A stretch of DNA of 18,143 nucleotides from Bacteroidota bacterium (GCA_003455275.1 DMRR01000258.1:5001-23143); one strand, 5' to 3'. Counted from the first letter of the stretch, positions 1 through 8,558 are shown. A program made the numbers and translations. The notes: generated by a model not told the origin, from the letters alone.

Positions 1-1
1 T

Positions 2-151
2 TTTTTAGATGCATCAGAAGAAGAACTTATTTCTAAATTTCAATTCCTTCTTTCTGATTCTGCTAAAGCCGAAGAACAAGTTGCCATACAAAAGCAAGTG
101 ATTGACGGGAAATCTCCCGGGCGTATCCGCGAAATTTTTAGCCTGCTTTGA
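2..151 (+). CDS. C-terminal fragment of an unidentified protein
   Basis: An open frame enters from the left edge and ends at TGA 149-151, giving the last 49 residues of a protein. The visible tail is acidic and then basic and probably alpha-helical (DASEEELISKF, then AEEQVAIQKQVIDGKSPGRI), ending in EIFSLL. The GKSPGRI...IF ending is loosely reminiscent of the last helix of some GT-B glycosyltransferases, but that is only an impression and I do not assign a function. The stop lies 15 nt before the 3' end of the minus-strand tRNA, so the two are convergent. Confidence 0.6.
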   Translation, partial: FLDASEEELISKFQFLLSDSAKAEEQVAIQKQVIDGKSPGRIREIFSLL

Positions 152-166
152 AAATAAACTCAGTTG

Positions 167-240
<74 letters not shown>

Positions 241-260
241 TTGCTTTTTTCAAGCGGCGC

Positions 261-291
261 CAAAAATAATCGGAATTACCTGCGGCACAAT
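261..291 (-). promoter_or_regulatory. Bacteroidota-type promoter for the tRNA
   Basis: On the minus strand TATTTTTG (268-261) matches the Bacteroidota -7 box TAnnTTTG exactly. Exactly 19 nt upstream of it lies ATTG (291-288), one mismatch from the -33 box TTTG. Transcription would start about 14 nt before the mature tRNA 5' end at 240. This is the best promoter match in the window. Confidence 0.65.
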
Positions 292-451
292 TCAGAATTC
301 GTGCTTCCAGATTTCAGAACAGAAAAATTTTTTCTGTTGAATCATTTTCATTTACAGTGAGTGTCGCATAAAAACTTCCTTTAATTTTCCATCCGAAAAA
401 AATAATTGTATGAAACCGAAGGTTCACGAATACCAATCAAAACAAAATAAA

Positions 452-1168
452 ATGAATATTAAAAAAATAGTTGTTGTTGCTCTTCTTTCATTCATTTCAC
501 TCAGCTCTTTTGCTCAAACTGAAACAACCGGCAGCAGTGATGGTGCATCAAAAGGATTTCGATTTGGATTACAGTTCAGCCCCCAGCTTGACTGGCTGAA
601 AGCGCAGGATAATCACACTACATCATCAGGAGTAAAGTTTGGGTTCAACTATGGATTAATGGCTGATTTTTCTCTGGCTTCAAATTATGCAATTGCCACT
701 GGCTTAACCATAAGCCAAAACAGCGCTGATATTTTATATAACGACTCTATTAATATGTTTAACAGTTTGGAAAACGATACCTTCCCTCAACTAACAAAAA
801 CTTCTTACAAACTTCAATATATCGAAATCCCATTTCTGTTAAAGTTGAAGACGAATGAAATCGGATACATAACTTACTTCGGACAATTTGGTATTAATGC
901 TGGACTCAATACAAAAACCCGTGGCACAATTGACGACCCATCAAATAAAAATGATATAAAAAATGAAAATCTCGGTGCGGACATTTCACCCTTTAATATG
1001 TCGCTCAACATTGGGGCGGGAATTGAATATTCACTATCCAAGAGCACTGCATTTGTAACATCATTGAGTTTTCATAATGGGTTTCTGGATATTTCCGACA
1101 GCCCGAAGGGATTCAAGACAAAATCTATTTTGAATCAGGTAGAACTTCGCCTCGGAATTCTGTTCTGA
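452..1168 (+). CDS. PorT-like outer-membrane beta-barrel protein
   Basis: The predicted product is 238 residues. It starts with a signal peptide of about 22 residues (MNIKKIVVVALL...SFAQ) and continues as alternating hydrophobic/polar beta strands. The segment LQYIEIPFLLKLK is typical of the OMP_b-brl_2/PorT-like family, and the protein ends in phenylalanine (LRLGILF), as many outer-membrane barrels do. The frame is open to an earlier ATG at 410, but that start would put 14 charged residues ahead of the signal peptide, so 452 is chosen. The family includes the T9SS component PorT (also about 240 residues), but most relatives are of unknown role. Placement in the outer membrane is well supported; identity with PorT is not. 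TAATTTTC at 382-389 is a weak -7 candidate. Confidence 0.8.
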   Translation: MNIKKIVVVALLSFISLSSFAQTETTGSSDGASKGFRFGLQFSPQLDWLKAQDNHTTSSGVKFGFNYGLMADFSLASNYAIATGLTISQNSADILYNDSINMFNSLENDTFPQLTKTSYKLQYIEIPFLLKLKTNEIGYITYFGQFGINAGLNTKTRGTIDDPSNKNDIKNENLGADISPFNMSLNIGAGIEYSLSKSTAFVTSLSFHNGFLDISDSPKGFKTKSILNQVELRLGILF

Positions 1169-1188
1169 GCAAACACCATCATCGCAAT

Positions 1189-1196
1189 TACTTTTG
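1189..1196 (+). promoter_or_regulatory. Candidate -7 promoter box for nadE
   Basis: TACTTTTG fits the Bacteroidota -7 consensus TAnnTTTG exactly and ends 34 nt before the nadE ATG at 1231. No TTTG is found at the ideal spacing; TTCTG at 1163-1167 is the nearest candidate. It overlaps the upstream arm of the terminator at 1196-1230. Confidence 0.4.
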
Positions 1197-1230
1197 TGCT
1201 CCGGAAAAAATCTTCGGAGCACTTTTGTTT
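1196..1230 (+). terminator. Rho-independent-type terminator abutting nadE
   Basis: A perfect 8-bp stem (GTGCTCCG 1196-1203 with CGGAGCAC 1215-1222, 11-nt A-rich loop) is followed directly by TTTTGTTT (1223-1230). It lies 28 nt after the beta-barrel stop. The T tract ends at the base before the nadE ATG at 1231, so terminator and start codon touch. Confidence 0.75.
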
Positions 1231-2865
1231 ATGCGCATTGCACTTGCACAACAGAATTATTTAATCGGCGACTTTGAAGGCAATCGTTCAAAAATTATTT
1301 CTGCAATCCGTGAAGCCAAAAAGCAATCAGCTGATCTCGTTGTGTTTTCAGAGTTGTGTGTTTGCGGCTATCCTCCACGGGATTTTTTAGAGTTTTCAGA
1401 TTTCATTGAACGGTGTGAAGAGAGTGTCGCGCTCATTGCAAAAGAATGTGCGGGAATTTCAGCCATCGTTGGTTCTCCCTCACGCAATCCAGTAGTGAAG
1501 GGAAAAGATTTATTCAACTCCGCGTATTTTCTTTCTGATGGAAAAGTAAAAGAAGTGATTCATAAAACGCTTCTTCCGACTTACGACATCTTTGATGAAG
1601 TGCGCTACTTCGAATCAAATACTGAATGGAAACTGATTGAGTGTTGCGGAAAAAAAATTGCTGTTACAATTTGCGAAGACATCTGGAATGCGGGAGCAAA
1701 CCCTATGTATGTATGCACACCGCTTGATGAATTAAAAAAACTGAATCCTGATTTTGTGGTGAACATTTCCGCTTCACCATTTGATTACAATCATCAGCAA
1801 GAGCGCATTATGCTCTTAAAAGAAATCGCCACCCGATACAACCTGCCGGTCTATTACTGTAACGCAGTGGGCGCACAAACTGAATTAATTTTTGATGGCG
1901 GATCTCTTGTGGTATCAACTTCAGGAAAAATTTTCAGTGAGATGAAATTTTTCTCCGAACAACTTTCTTTCTTCAATCATGATGAGGTGGCGAACAATTC
2001 TTCTGACAAAAATTCTTCACCTCTAAAAATAAATCTCATTCATGATGCGCTCGTGCTGGGCATCCGCGATTACTTCAGTAAACTGAAATTCAATAAAGCA
2101 ATTCTCGGGCTCAGTGGCGGAATTGATTCTGCAGTAGTCTTATGCCTCGCAGTGGAAGCATTAGGAAAAGAAAATGTTCTTCCGTTATTGCTTCCGTCAG
2201 AATTTTCTTCAGAACATTCAGTGAGTGATTCAGTTATTCTCTGTGAAAATCTTGGAGTCAGTTATGAAAAAATTTCTATCACTTCAGTTTTTGAAGAGTA
2301 TCTGAAATCATTGAAAAAATCTTTTAAAGGAAAACCATTTGATCTTGCAGAGGAGAATCTTCAGGCACGGATTCGTTCAGGAATGTTAATGGCAATTTCA
2401 AACAAGCATCAGTACATTTTGCTCAACACTTCGAACAAGAGTGAAGCAGCGGTTGGCTACGGAACATTATATGGCGATATGTGCGGCGGACTTTCAGTGA
2501 TTGGAGATGTTTACAAAACTGTAGTATACGAACTCGCACATTTCATCAATCGCGAAAGAAAAATTATTCCTGAAAATATTCTGACTAAAGTTCCGTCTGC
2601 AGAACTGCGCCCAAATCAAAAAGACAGCGATTCGCTTCCTGAATATGATGTGCTCGATAAAATTCTTTTTCAATACATCGAAAAAAGAAAAGGGCCACGC
2701 GAACTAATAGAAATGGGTTTTGAAAAACCCCTAGTTGACAGAGTGCTGAAACTCGTTAACACCAATGAATACAAGCGTCATCAAACTCCTCCTATTCTCC
2801 GCGTATCTCCGAAAGCTTTTGGTTCCGGAAGAAGATTGCCTATAGTGGGGAAGTATCTTTCGTGA
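1231..2865 (+). CDS. nadE: Glutamine-dependent NAD+ synthetase
   Basis: The 544-residue product amidates nicotinate adenine dinucleotide to NAD+ using ATP and ammonia released from glutamine, the last step of NAD biosynthesis in the cytoplasm. The N-terminal nitrilase-type glutaminase domain (about 1-270) has the complete triad: E41 (in SELCVCGYPPRD), K112 (HKTLLPTYD) and C148 (ICEDIW). The C-terminal synthetase domain carries the ATP pyrophosphatase loop SGGIDS at 295-300, LLNTSNKSE and the terminal PPILRVSPKAFG...RRLPI segment. The length fits the two-domain form, not the ammonia-only form of about 275 residues. The frame extends back to TTG 1225, but ATG 1231 gives the canonical MRIALAQ start. 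It is convergent with the next gene, with only 15 nt between the stops and no clear hairpin. Confidence 0.97.
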   Translation: MRIALAQQNYLIGDFEGNRSKIISAIREAKKQSADLVVFSELCVCGYPPRDFLEFSDFIERCEESVALIAKECAGISAIVGSPSRNPVVKGKDLFNSAYFLSDGKVKEVIHKTLLPTYDIFDEVRYFESNTEWKLIECCGKKIAVTICEDIWNAGANPMYVCTPLDELKKLNPDFVVNISASPFDYNHQQERIMLLKEIATRYNLPVYYCNAVGAQTELIFDGGSLVVSTSGKIFSEMKFFSEQLSFFNHDEVANNSSDKNSSPLKINLIHDALVLGIRDYFSKLKFNKAILGLSGGIDSAVVLCLAVEALGKENVLPLLLPSEFSSEHSVSDSVILCENLGVSYEKISITSVFEEYLKSLKKSFKGKPFDLAEENLQARIRSGMLMAISNKHQYILLNTSNKSEAAVGYGTLYGDMCGGLSVIGDVYKTVVYELAHFINRERKIIPENILTKVPSAELRPNQKDSDSLPEYDVLDKILFQYIEKRKGPRELIEMGFEKPLVDRVLKLVNTNEYKRHQTPPILRVSPKAFGSGRRLPIVGKYLS

Positions 2866-2880
2866 TCTCCTGATAAAAAA

Positions 2881-3483
2881 TTATTCCTTCACCACCTTCT
2901 GCGTAAAAACGCCTTCAGCAGTTACTACCCTAACCACATACACGCCCGAATTAAGAAAAGATAAATCCAGAGTGCGTTTGGTGGCTGAAGAAATGTTGAA
3001 TTCATTTTCTTCAAAAACAATTTGTCCCATAAGATTCCAAACCTGCACATCAGCACTACCATCCGCTGCACTCACACTTGTGTTTATGGTATTGGTAAAG
3101 GGGGTGGGGGAAATTTGAATAATGTTAATTGAACTATTATTAACTCCAACACCCCAACAACTTCCAACTGATATGGGAGAAGAAAAGAAAAAAGTATCGG
3201 CACATCCCCCTGTGTTTGTTACAATCAAACTTGGATAAAATATTCCGCTGCTTGGATAAATGTGCACAGGCATTTCCATCATTGAAGAGGCCCCGTCACC
3301 AAAATCATAGAGATAAGTTGAGCCCGAGTCTGTGTTTGTTGATGTATTAAAAAAGGTATCAATAAGAGGAGGACACCATGTGTTTGTATTGGGAACAAAA
3401 AAAGATGAAGTAGGGCATTGAGCCCAAACTGCATTCGCACAACTTGAAAATGCAACTACGAAAAGTGTAGCAATCTTCTTCAT
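2881..3483 (-). CDS. Small secreted PKD-domain protein, T9SS type A
   Basis: The 200-residue protein begins with a signal peptide (MKKIATLFVVAFSS...VWAQ, about 22 residues). A single PKD-like domain (about 23-105) follows, with the hallmark YDFGDGAS and a later VTNTGGCADT. The last 80 residues form a T9SS type A sorting domain: IIQISPTPF, VQVWNLMGQIVFE, then LNSGVYVVRVVTAEGVFTQKVVK. The usual PNPF motif reads PTPF here. The family expectation is export through the Sec and T9SS pathways to the cell surface, with the tail cleaved. With only one PKD module and no enzymatic domain, a role in adhesion or binding is possible but not shown. It is divergent from ctpA, with 102 bp between the starts. 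Confidence 0.88.
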   Translation of the reverse strand: MKKIATLFVVAFSSCANAVWAQCPTSSFFVPNTNTWCPPLIDTFFNTSTNTDSGSTYLYDFGDGASSMMEMPVHIYPSSGIFYPSLIVTNTGGCADTFFFSSPISVGSCWGVGVNNSSINIIQISPTPFTNTINTSVSAADGSADVQVWNLMGQIVFEENEFNISSATKRTLDLSFLNSGVYVVRVVTAEGVFTQKVVKE

Positions 3484-3543
3484 CCGAATTTTTTTCGTGA
3501 GTTAAACTTAACATTTTCTTTTCCCCCGAAATAATCCATAGCA

Positions 3544-3551
3544 TACTTTCG
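3544..3551 (+). promoter_or_regulatory. Candidate -7 box for ctpA
   Basis: TACTTTCG differs from TAnnTTTG at one position. TTTC at 3520-3523 lies 20 nt upstream as a possible -33 box. The start codon of ctpA is at 3586, giving a leader of about 28 nt that is A/C-rich and lacks a Shine-Dalgarno sequence. Confidence 0.35.
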
Positions 3552-3585
3552 TTATCATAACAATCAAAACAACATAAACAATCAC

Positions 3586-5244
3586 ATGCGCAGATTCAGA
3601 AAATGGACACTTGTCCTTGCGCTCTCCCTCGCCGCTCTTATTCCTCTTGCTTTCGTCAGTGATAACCTGTTCGAGGTCTCCAAAAACCTCGACATCTTCG
3701 CTTCGCTTTACAAAGAGGTGAACACACTCTATGTAGATGACATTGACCCCGGCAAATTCATGCGCACGGGTATTGATGCCATGCTCAACTCACTCGACCC
3801 GTTCACTAATTATATTTCTGAAGCAGAGATTGAAGGTTTCCGTTTTCAAACCACCGGAAAATACGGCGGTATCGGAGCCACTGTGCGCAAGCAGGGAGAT
3901 TACATTGCCCTCGCTGAACCTTACCAGGGTTTTGCTGCCGATAAAGCAGGACTACTCGCCGGCGATGTGATTCTTGAAATAGACGGACAAAGCACCAAAG
4001 GAAAATCCATTGATGATGTCAGCAAAGTTCTGAAGGGTTCACCCGGCACTACCATCAAACTTCTGATTCAGCGCCCCGGAGATGCAAATACTATGGTGAA
4101 AGAATTTGCGCGCGAAGAGATTAAGATCAACAGCGTGCCTTATAGCGGAATGCTGAACAGCGAGATCGGGTACATCCGACTTTCACAGTTTACCGAGCAG
4201 TGCGGAAAAGATGTTGCAGATGCGCTGAAGGATTTGAAAAGTAAAAACCCGGGTATGAAAGGATTAGTGTTTGACCTCCGCGGCAACCCCGGCGGCTTAC
4301 TGAACGAAGCAGTGAATGTTGTGAATGTGTTTGTTGACAAGGGACAACTCGTAGTGAAAACAAAGGGCAAGGTTGCGCAGTGGAACAAAGATTACAAATC
4401 GCTCAATGAGCCCATTGACCTAAACATTCCGGTAGTAGTGCTTACCAACAGTGGCTCTGCAAGTGCAAGCGAAATCGTAAGCGGCGCATTGCAGGATTTA
4501 GATCGCGCAGTAATTGTAGGACAAAAAACTTACGGCAAGGGATTGGTTCAAACCACTCAGCAACTCAGTTATGGAACACAACTGAAAGTTACAACTGCGC
4601 ACTACTTCACTCCATCCGGCAGATGCATTCAGGCGATTGATTATGCTCATCGCAATGAAGATGGCAGCGTAGGAAAAATTCCGGACTCACTGAAGACTGC
4701 TTTCAAAACCGCCGGCGGAAGAACGGTGTATGACGGCGGAGGAATTGACCCCGATATTATTCTAGATGCACCGAAGTATTCCAATATCGCGAAGAGTTTA
4801 GTGGAGAAGAATTTCATTTTCGATTTTGCTACACTCTATCATCAGCAGCACAGCACCATTGCCGATGCAAAAACTTTTCGCCTGAGTGATGCAGACTGGA
4901 ATGCATTTGTAGATTTTCTGAAAGGAAAAGATTACGACTACTCAACCAAAACTGAAGATGCGCTGAAGCAGTTACAGAAGAGTGCTGAAGGAGAAAAATA
5001 TTTTGAGAGCATTCAATCAGATTATGATTTAATCAAAAACAAAATCCATCACGACAAGGACCAGGACATTCAAACGAATAAGGATGAGATTAAAAAAATT
5101 CTGGAGCAAGAAATCGTGAGCCGCTACTATTATCAGAATGGTCGCATCATTAGCACACTTGAATCAGATCCTGAAGTGAAAAAAGGAATTGATGTGTTAA
5201 ATGATTTGACTCTTTACAGCAACACGCTCAAGTTCACGAAATAA
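3586..5244 (+). CDS. ctpA: S41 carboxy-terminal processing protease
   Basis: The 552-residue protein is a CtpA/Prc-type tail-specific serine protease that trims or degrades envelope proteins from their C-termini. The N-terminus has a basic cluster and a hydrophobic stretch (about 7-25), a signal peptide or membrane anchor placing it in the periplasm. A PDZ domain follows (about 92-175, beginning GGIGATV). The S41 core contains FDLRGNPGG (229-237). It also carries the Ser/Lys dyad, with S293 in GSASASE and K318 in TYGKGLVQ, 25 residues apart as in the D1-processing protease. The C-terminal roughly 150 residues are helical and charged, as in Bacteroidota homologues of about 550 residues. No key residue is missing. 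The symbol names the family; its substrates are unknown. It is followed by a strong hairpin shared with the next minus-strand gene. Confidence 0.93.
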   Translation: MRRFRKWTLVLALSLAALIPLAFVSDNLFEVSKNLDIFASLYKEVNTLYVDDIDPGKFMRTGIDAMLNSLDPFTNYISEAEIEGFRFQTTGKYGGIGATVRKQGDYIALAEPYQGFAADKAGLLAGDVILEIDGQSTKGKSIDDVSKVLKGSPGTTIKLLIQRPGDANTMVKEFAREEIKINSVPYSGMLNSEIGYIRLSQFTEQCGKDVADALKDLKSKNPGMKGLVFDLRGNPGGLLNEAVNVVNVFVDKGQLVVKTKGKVAQWNKDYKSLNEPIDLNIPVVVLTNSGSASASEIVSGALQDLDRAVIVGQKTYGKGLVQTTQQLSYGTQLKVTTAHYFTPSGRCIQAIDYAHRNEDGSVGKIPDSLKTAFKTAGGRTVYDGGGIDPDIILDAPKYSNIAKSLVEKNFIFDFATLYHQQHSTIADAKTFRLSDADWNAFVDFLKGKDYDYSTKTEDALKQLQKSAEGEKYFESIQSDYDLIKNKIHHDKDQDIQTNKDEIKKILEQEIVSRYYYQNGRIISTLESDPEVKKGIDVLNDLTLYSNTLKFTK

Positions 5245-5258
5245 TTTTTTTGAATCTG

Positions 5259-5298
5259 AAAATCGTCTGAACATTCAAAAGAAAGTTCAGGCGATTTT
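5259..5298. terminator. Bidirectional terminator
   Basis: A 14-bp stem with one G-T wobble (5259-5272 with 5285-5298) and a 12-nt loop lies between the convergent stops of ctpA (5244) and the 1047-aa gene (5302). The stem ends in AAAA/TTTT, so it can act on either strand. Confidence 0.8.
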
Positions 5299-5301
5299 TA
5301 T

Positions 5302-8300
5302 TTACCGCATCAGTGTTACATCACCGCGCAGCAATATTTTCTTTCCGCTTGCCATCACTATGCGCGCTTCATAAACATACACGCCAAGTTCACTTCGCTT
5401 ACCGAGAAAAGTTCCATCCCATCCCTGATTCTGATTATTGGTTTGAAAAACCATTTCGCCCCAGCGGTCATACACACGGAAATCAATTTCATCAATTGCG
5501 ATTCCATACACTTTGAAAATATCATTCTGCTCGTCACCATTTGGAGTGAATGCAGAAGGTATCCATGGTTTTGGTTCACCTTCAATCAAAATTATTGGAC
5601 TCATGGCTGTATCTAAACAACCATTGCCCGCCGTTACAGTTAGAATCACATAATAACTTCCAGATTCCTTAAAACTGTGAGTAGGATTGGTGACAGTATC
5701 ACCAGTCTGATCACCGAAATTCCAGAAATAACTATTTCCACCCACAGAGGTATTAATAAAAGTGAAAAGATTATCCGTGTAAGGAAGATTACCGGGAGCA
5801 GGAGGAGTCATATCAAATGAAGCAACCGGCGCAACAAGTGCAGTAACTGCAGCAAGCTGAACAGCAGTATCACCGCAACCACTGGCATTGGTAGTGATCA
5901 TGGTTACATCAAATGTTCCTGAAGTGTATAAATGCTGAACAGGATTTCCGGGTGAAAAAGTACCATCGCCAAAAATCCAGTTAGTAATTACTCCATTTGA
6001 ACTTGTATTTTGAAATGTGACCAAAAGTGGTTCACATCCGGATTGAGGAATCACATTAAATGAAGCGACTGGTGTAGGATCAAAATTTACATTCGCTTGT
6101 CCTTGCCCTGAGCAACCATTTACATCAGTCCCGGTAACAGTATATTGTATCGAAGAAGAGGGAGTTGTAGTTACTGATGCTCCTGTTGTAGCATTCAATC
6201 CTGTTGCGGGGCTCCATATATAATTTGCAGCACCTGATGCAGTGAGCACAACATTTTGTCCTCCACAAAAAAGTGCGCTGGAAGGATTAACAGAAACCAC
6301 TGGAGGAATATTTACTGCCACAGCTGTGGTTGCGCTTGCAGAACAACCATTTGCGTCTGTACCAACAACTGTATAAGTTGTATTAGCATTTGGTGAGGCC
6401 ATGGGATTATTAATATTCCCATTATTAAGAGAAGTAAACGGATTCCATGAATAGCTTATTGCCCCGCTTGCTGATAACTGCGCGCTGCCTCCAAGGCAAA
6501 TAGAAGTAGAAGCCGGGTTAACTTGAATGACCGGAATCGGATTCACTGTAATAATTGTGGTTGCAGTAGCAGAACAATTCAATGCTGAAGTTCCTGTAAC
6601 AGTGTATGTCGTTGTTGTGTTGGGTGAAGCAGTTGTGCCACCAGAGTTTGTCGAACTCAATCCCGTTGCAGGAGACCATGTATAAGTCAATGCTCCACTT
6701 GCAGCAAGATTCACTTGCCCGCCGGAACAGATAACTGAATTGATCGGAAGGATATTTATCACAGGAAGCGGATTCACATTTACGGTTACTGTGTTAGTTG
6801 CAGAACATCCAACTCCTGATGTTCCGGTTACAGTATAAGTAGTGGTTGCATTAGGCGAGGCAGTAACTGTTGAGCCGGTTGAAGAATTCAATCCGCTGTT
6901 CGGGCTCCAGTCAAATGTTGTAGCACCGCTTGCAGTTAGCAGAACATTATCTCCCGAACAAATTGTTGCAGGTGAAGGGTTGATGGATACTGAGGGAAGA
7001 GGATTCACATTAACAACAACTGATGTGGTAGCTGTGCAACCATTTGCATCGGAAGCATCTACGGTATAAGTCACCGATGCATTTGGAGAAGCGGTTACTG
7101 AAGGCCCGGTAGAAGAGCTCAGTGAATTGTTAGGAGACCAGGAATAATTTGTTGCTCCGCTTGCAGTGAGCAAAATATTTCCACCAATACAAATGTCCGG
7201 CGCAGGTGGATTAATTATGAGATTCGGAATCGGGAAAACAGTAATTACCGTAGTGTCATAACCATTACATCCTGATGCATTGGTTCCGGTCAAAATATAT
7301 GTTGTGGTAACAGTTGGTGATGCAGTTACAGAATTACCAGTGCTTGCACTCAAGCCCGTTGATGGTGACCAGGCATATGTAACAGCACCGATTGCAGAAA
7401 GAACTACACTTCCACCAGAACAAAACGATGAGCTTGCGGGAAATGACTGAACAGTAGAAACTGAATTCACAGTTACAATCACGGTTGCTGTTCCATTACA
7501 CCCTGCAGTTGTTCCAGTTACTGTGTAAGTAGTTGTTGTTTGCGGAGAAGCTGTTACGCTTGCTGTATTGGTTGAACTTAGAAAATAATTTGGAGACCAT
7601 GTATAGGTTGTAGCCCCGCTTGCAGTCAGATTCACAGTTTGCCCTGCACACAATGATGCAGGATTGGGGTTAACTGTTACCGCAGGCCCGGGTGTTATTG
7701 TCACTTGTTGTGTCACAGTATCAGAGCATGTTCCATTCGAAGTAATAAGTGAAACATTAAATGTTCCGGCATTTGAATATAAATGAGAGGGGTTTTGAGC
7801 TGATGAATTTGTTCCATCACCAAAATCCCAATTGTAAGTTACGCCTGTTCCTGTCGATGATGTATTTGTAAACTGCACCGGCTGACCTAAACACGCAGAT
7901 ACAAATGTGAAGCCCGCAATAATTCCTATCTGTGCTGTTCCGCCAAATGAAAGTTGAAATCCGCTTGTTGAACCAATTGAGTATCGATTAATAACTATAG
8001 CATAAGTCTGCCCGGCTACAAGGTTGACAGTCGTGTTGCAGTTTGTTCCATTGAAGCAGCCAATTCCGGTAGTTCCGTTTCCTGCAGGTGCAGCATAGTT
8101 ACATGACATCATGTTACTATAACTACACGAACCGGAAGGAGAGCCGGTAATGTTATAAAGTGCAAAATCAAAATCGGCAAATGGAACAGGAAGGCAACTG
8201 AAAGTAAAGGTGCCGCTCTGCGTACAGGTAAAAGAGTACCAATGAGAATAATTATCATTTACAAACCAGCACGAAGGTTGCTCCGGAATTGATCCGCCTG

Positions 8301-8445
8301 AATAAGCACCGCCCGGAACATTCAATGTATTTTCATTACATAAAAAAAGTGCCGTTGGGCAGTCAGAATTTTGTGCCTTAAGATTTTGGGCTGTAAAGAA
8401 TAATGCAGCTGAAGCCAGAAATAATTTTTGTAAAAAATTTTTCAT
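5302..8445 (-). CDS. Large Ig/PKD-repeat surface protein, T9SS type B
   Basis: The 1047-residue protein starts with a signal peptide (about 25 residues, ending LKAQ). An N-terminal beta-sandwich (about 26-175; DCPTALFLC, HWYSFTC, GQTYAIVI) resembles pre-peptidase C-terminal-type domains. Then come a PKD domain (about 178-250; WDFGDGTNSS), seven Ig-like repeats of about 76 residues (about 252-786), and two further PKD-like domains (about 787-950; FGDGTFSPGNP, FWNFGDQTGD). The end (about 957-1047) is a CHU_C/gliding-motility-type T9SS type B sorting domain: PSAFTPNGDEQND, VYDRWGEMVFQ, GWDGTFLG and GVYVYEA. Such proteins are exported by the T9SS and held on the surface; some family members are motility or adhesion proteins. 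No catalytic motif is visible. TAAATTCG (8463-8456, minus strand) is a weak -7 candidate 10 nt before the ATG. Confidence 0.93.
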   Translation of the reverse strand: MKNFLQKLFLASAALFFTAQNLKAQNSDCPTALFLCNENTLNVPGGAYSGGSIPEQPSCWFVNDNYSHWYSFTCTQSGTFTFSCLPVPFADFDFALYNITGSPSGSCSYSNMMSCNYAAPAGNGTTGIGCFNGTNCNTTVNLVAGQTYAIVINRYSIGSTSGFQLSFGGTAQIGIIAGFTFVSACLGQPVQFTNTSSTGTGVTYNWDFGDGTNSSAQNPSHLYSNAGTFNVSLITSNGTCSDTVTQQVTITPGPAVTVNPNPASLCAGQTVNLTASGATTYTWSPNYFLSSTNTASVTASPQTTTTYTVTGTTAGCNGTATVIVTVNSVSTVQSFPASSSFCSGGSVVLSAIGAVTYAWSPSTGLSASTGNSVTASPTVTTTYILTGTNASGCNGYDTTVITVFPIPNLIINPPAPDICIGGNILLTASGATNYSWSPNNSLSSSTGPSVTASPNASVTYTVDASDANGCTATTSVVVNVNPLPSVSINPSPATICSGDNVLLTASGATTFDWSPNSGLNSSTGSTVTASPNATTTYTVTGTSGVGCSATNTVTVNVNPLPVINILPINSVICSGGQVNLAASGALTYTWSPATGLSSTNSGGTTASPNTTTTYTVTGTSALNCSATATTIITVNPIPVIQVNPASTSICLGGSAQLSASGAISYSWNPFTSLNNGNINNPMASPNANTTYTVVGTDANGCSASATTAVAVNIPPVVSVNPSSALFCGGQNVVLTASGAANYIWSPATGLNATTGASVTTTPSSSIQYTVTGTDVNGCSGQGQANVNFDPTPVASFNVIPQSGCEPLLVTFQNTSSNGVITNWIFGDGTFSPGNPVQHLYTSGTFDVTMITTNASGCGDTAVQLAAVTALVAPVASFDMTPPAPGNLPYTDNLFTFINTSVGGNSYFWNFGDQTGDTVTNPTHSFKESGSYYVILTVTAGNGCLDTAMSPIILIEGEPKPWIPSAFTPNGDEQNDIFKVYGIAIDEIDFRVYDRWGEMVFQTNNQNQGWDGTFLGKRSELGVYVYEARIVMASGKKILLRGDVTLMR
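6088..7690 (-). repeat. Seven tandem Ig-like repeats in the coding sequence
   Basis: Seven units of about 229 nt (76 residues) share one pattern: an early C-G-G/Q, V.LTASGA..Y.WSP..GL, a TASP...TTTYTVTGT block, then GC and a V.VNP.P linker. Each unit has two conserved cysteines, consistent with one disulphide per domain, though the middle units vary most at nucleotide level. The repeats have clearly diverged, so this is an old array rather than a recent expansion. Confidence 0.85.
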
Positions 8446-8526
8446 CTTTCAAACGCGAATTTAAGAATCTGCATGAGTTCTTCAGCTTTTGTGCTACAAT
8501 ACTTCATTTCATATTTCCTCTTCAAC

Positions 8527-8558
8527 AAAAAAAAGAGTCCTGAAATAATCAGGACCCT
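8527..8558 (-). terminator. Terminator of the C25 peptidase gene
   Basis: On the minus strand a 7-bp stem (GTCCTGA/TCAGGAC, 8555-8549 with 8543-8537) and a 5-nt loop precede a run of eight T (8534-8527). It lies about 26 nt past the peptidase stop and separates it from the 1047-aa gene, so the two are probably separate transcription units. Confidence 0.85.

Noticed and set aside
410..451. Earlier ATG for the outer-membrane beta-barrel gene
   Set aside because: It would place charged residues (KPKVHEYQSKQNK) before a complete signal peptide; ATG 452 is the better start.
3359..3544. Second minus-strand open frame overlapping the small PKD protein start
   Set aside because: It has no signal peptide or domain and is out of frame with the well-supported T9SS cargo gene.
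6088..7690. Regular repeat array considered as CRISPR or satellite DNA
   Set aside because: The period is about 229 nt, the units are diverged and the frame is open throughout; it codes for Ig-like domains.
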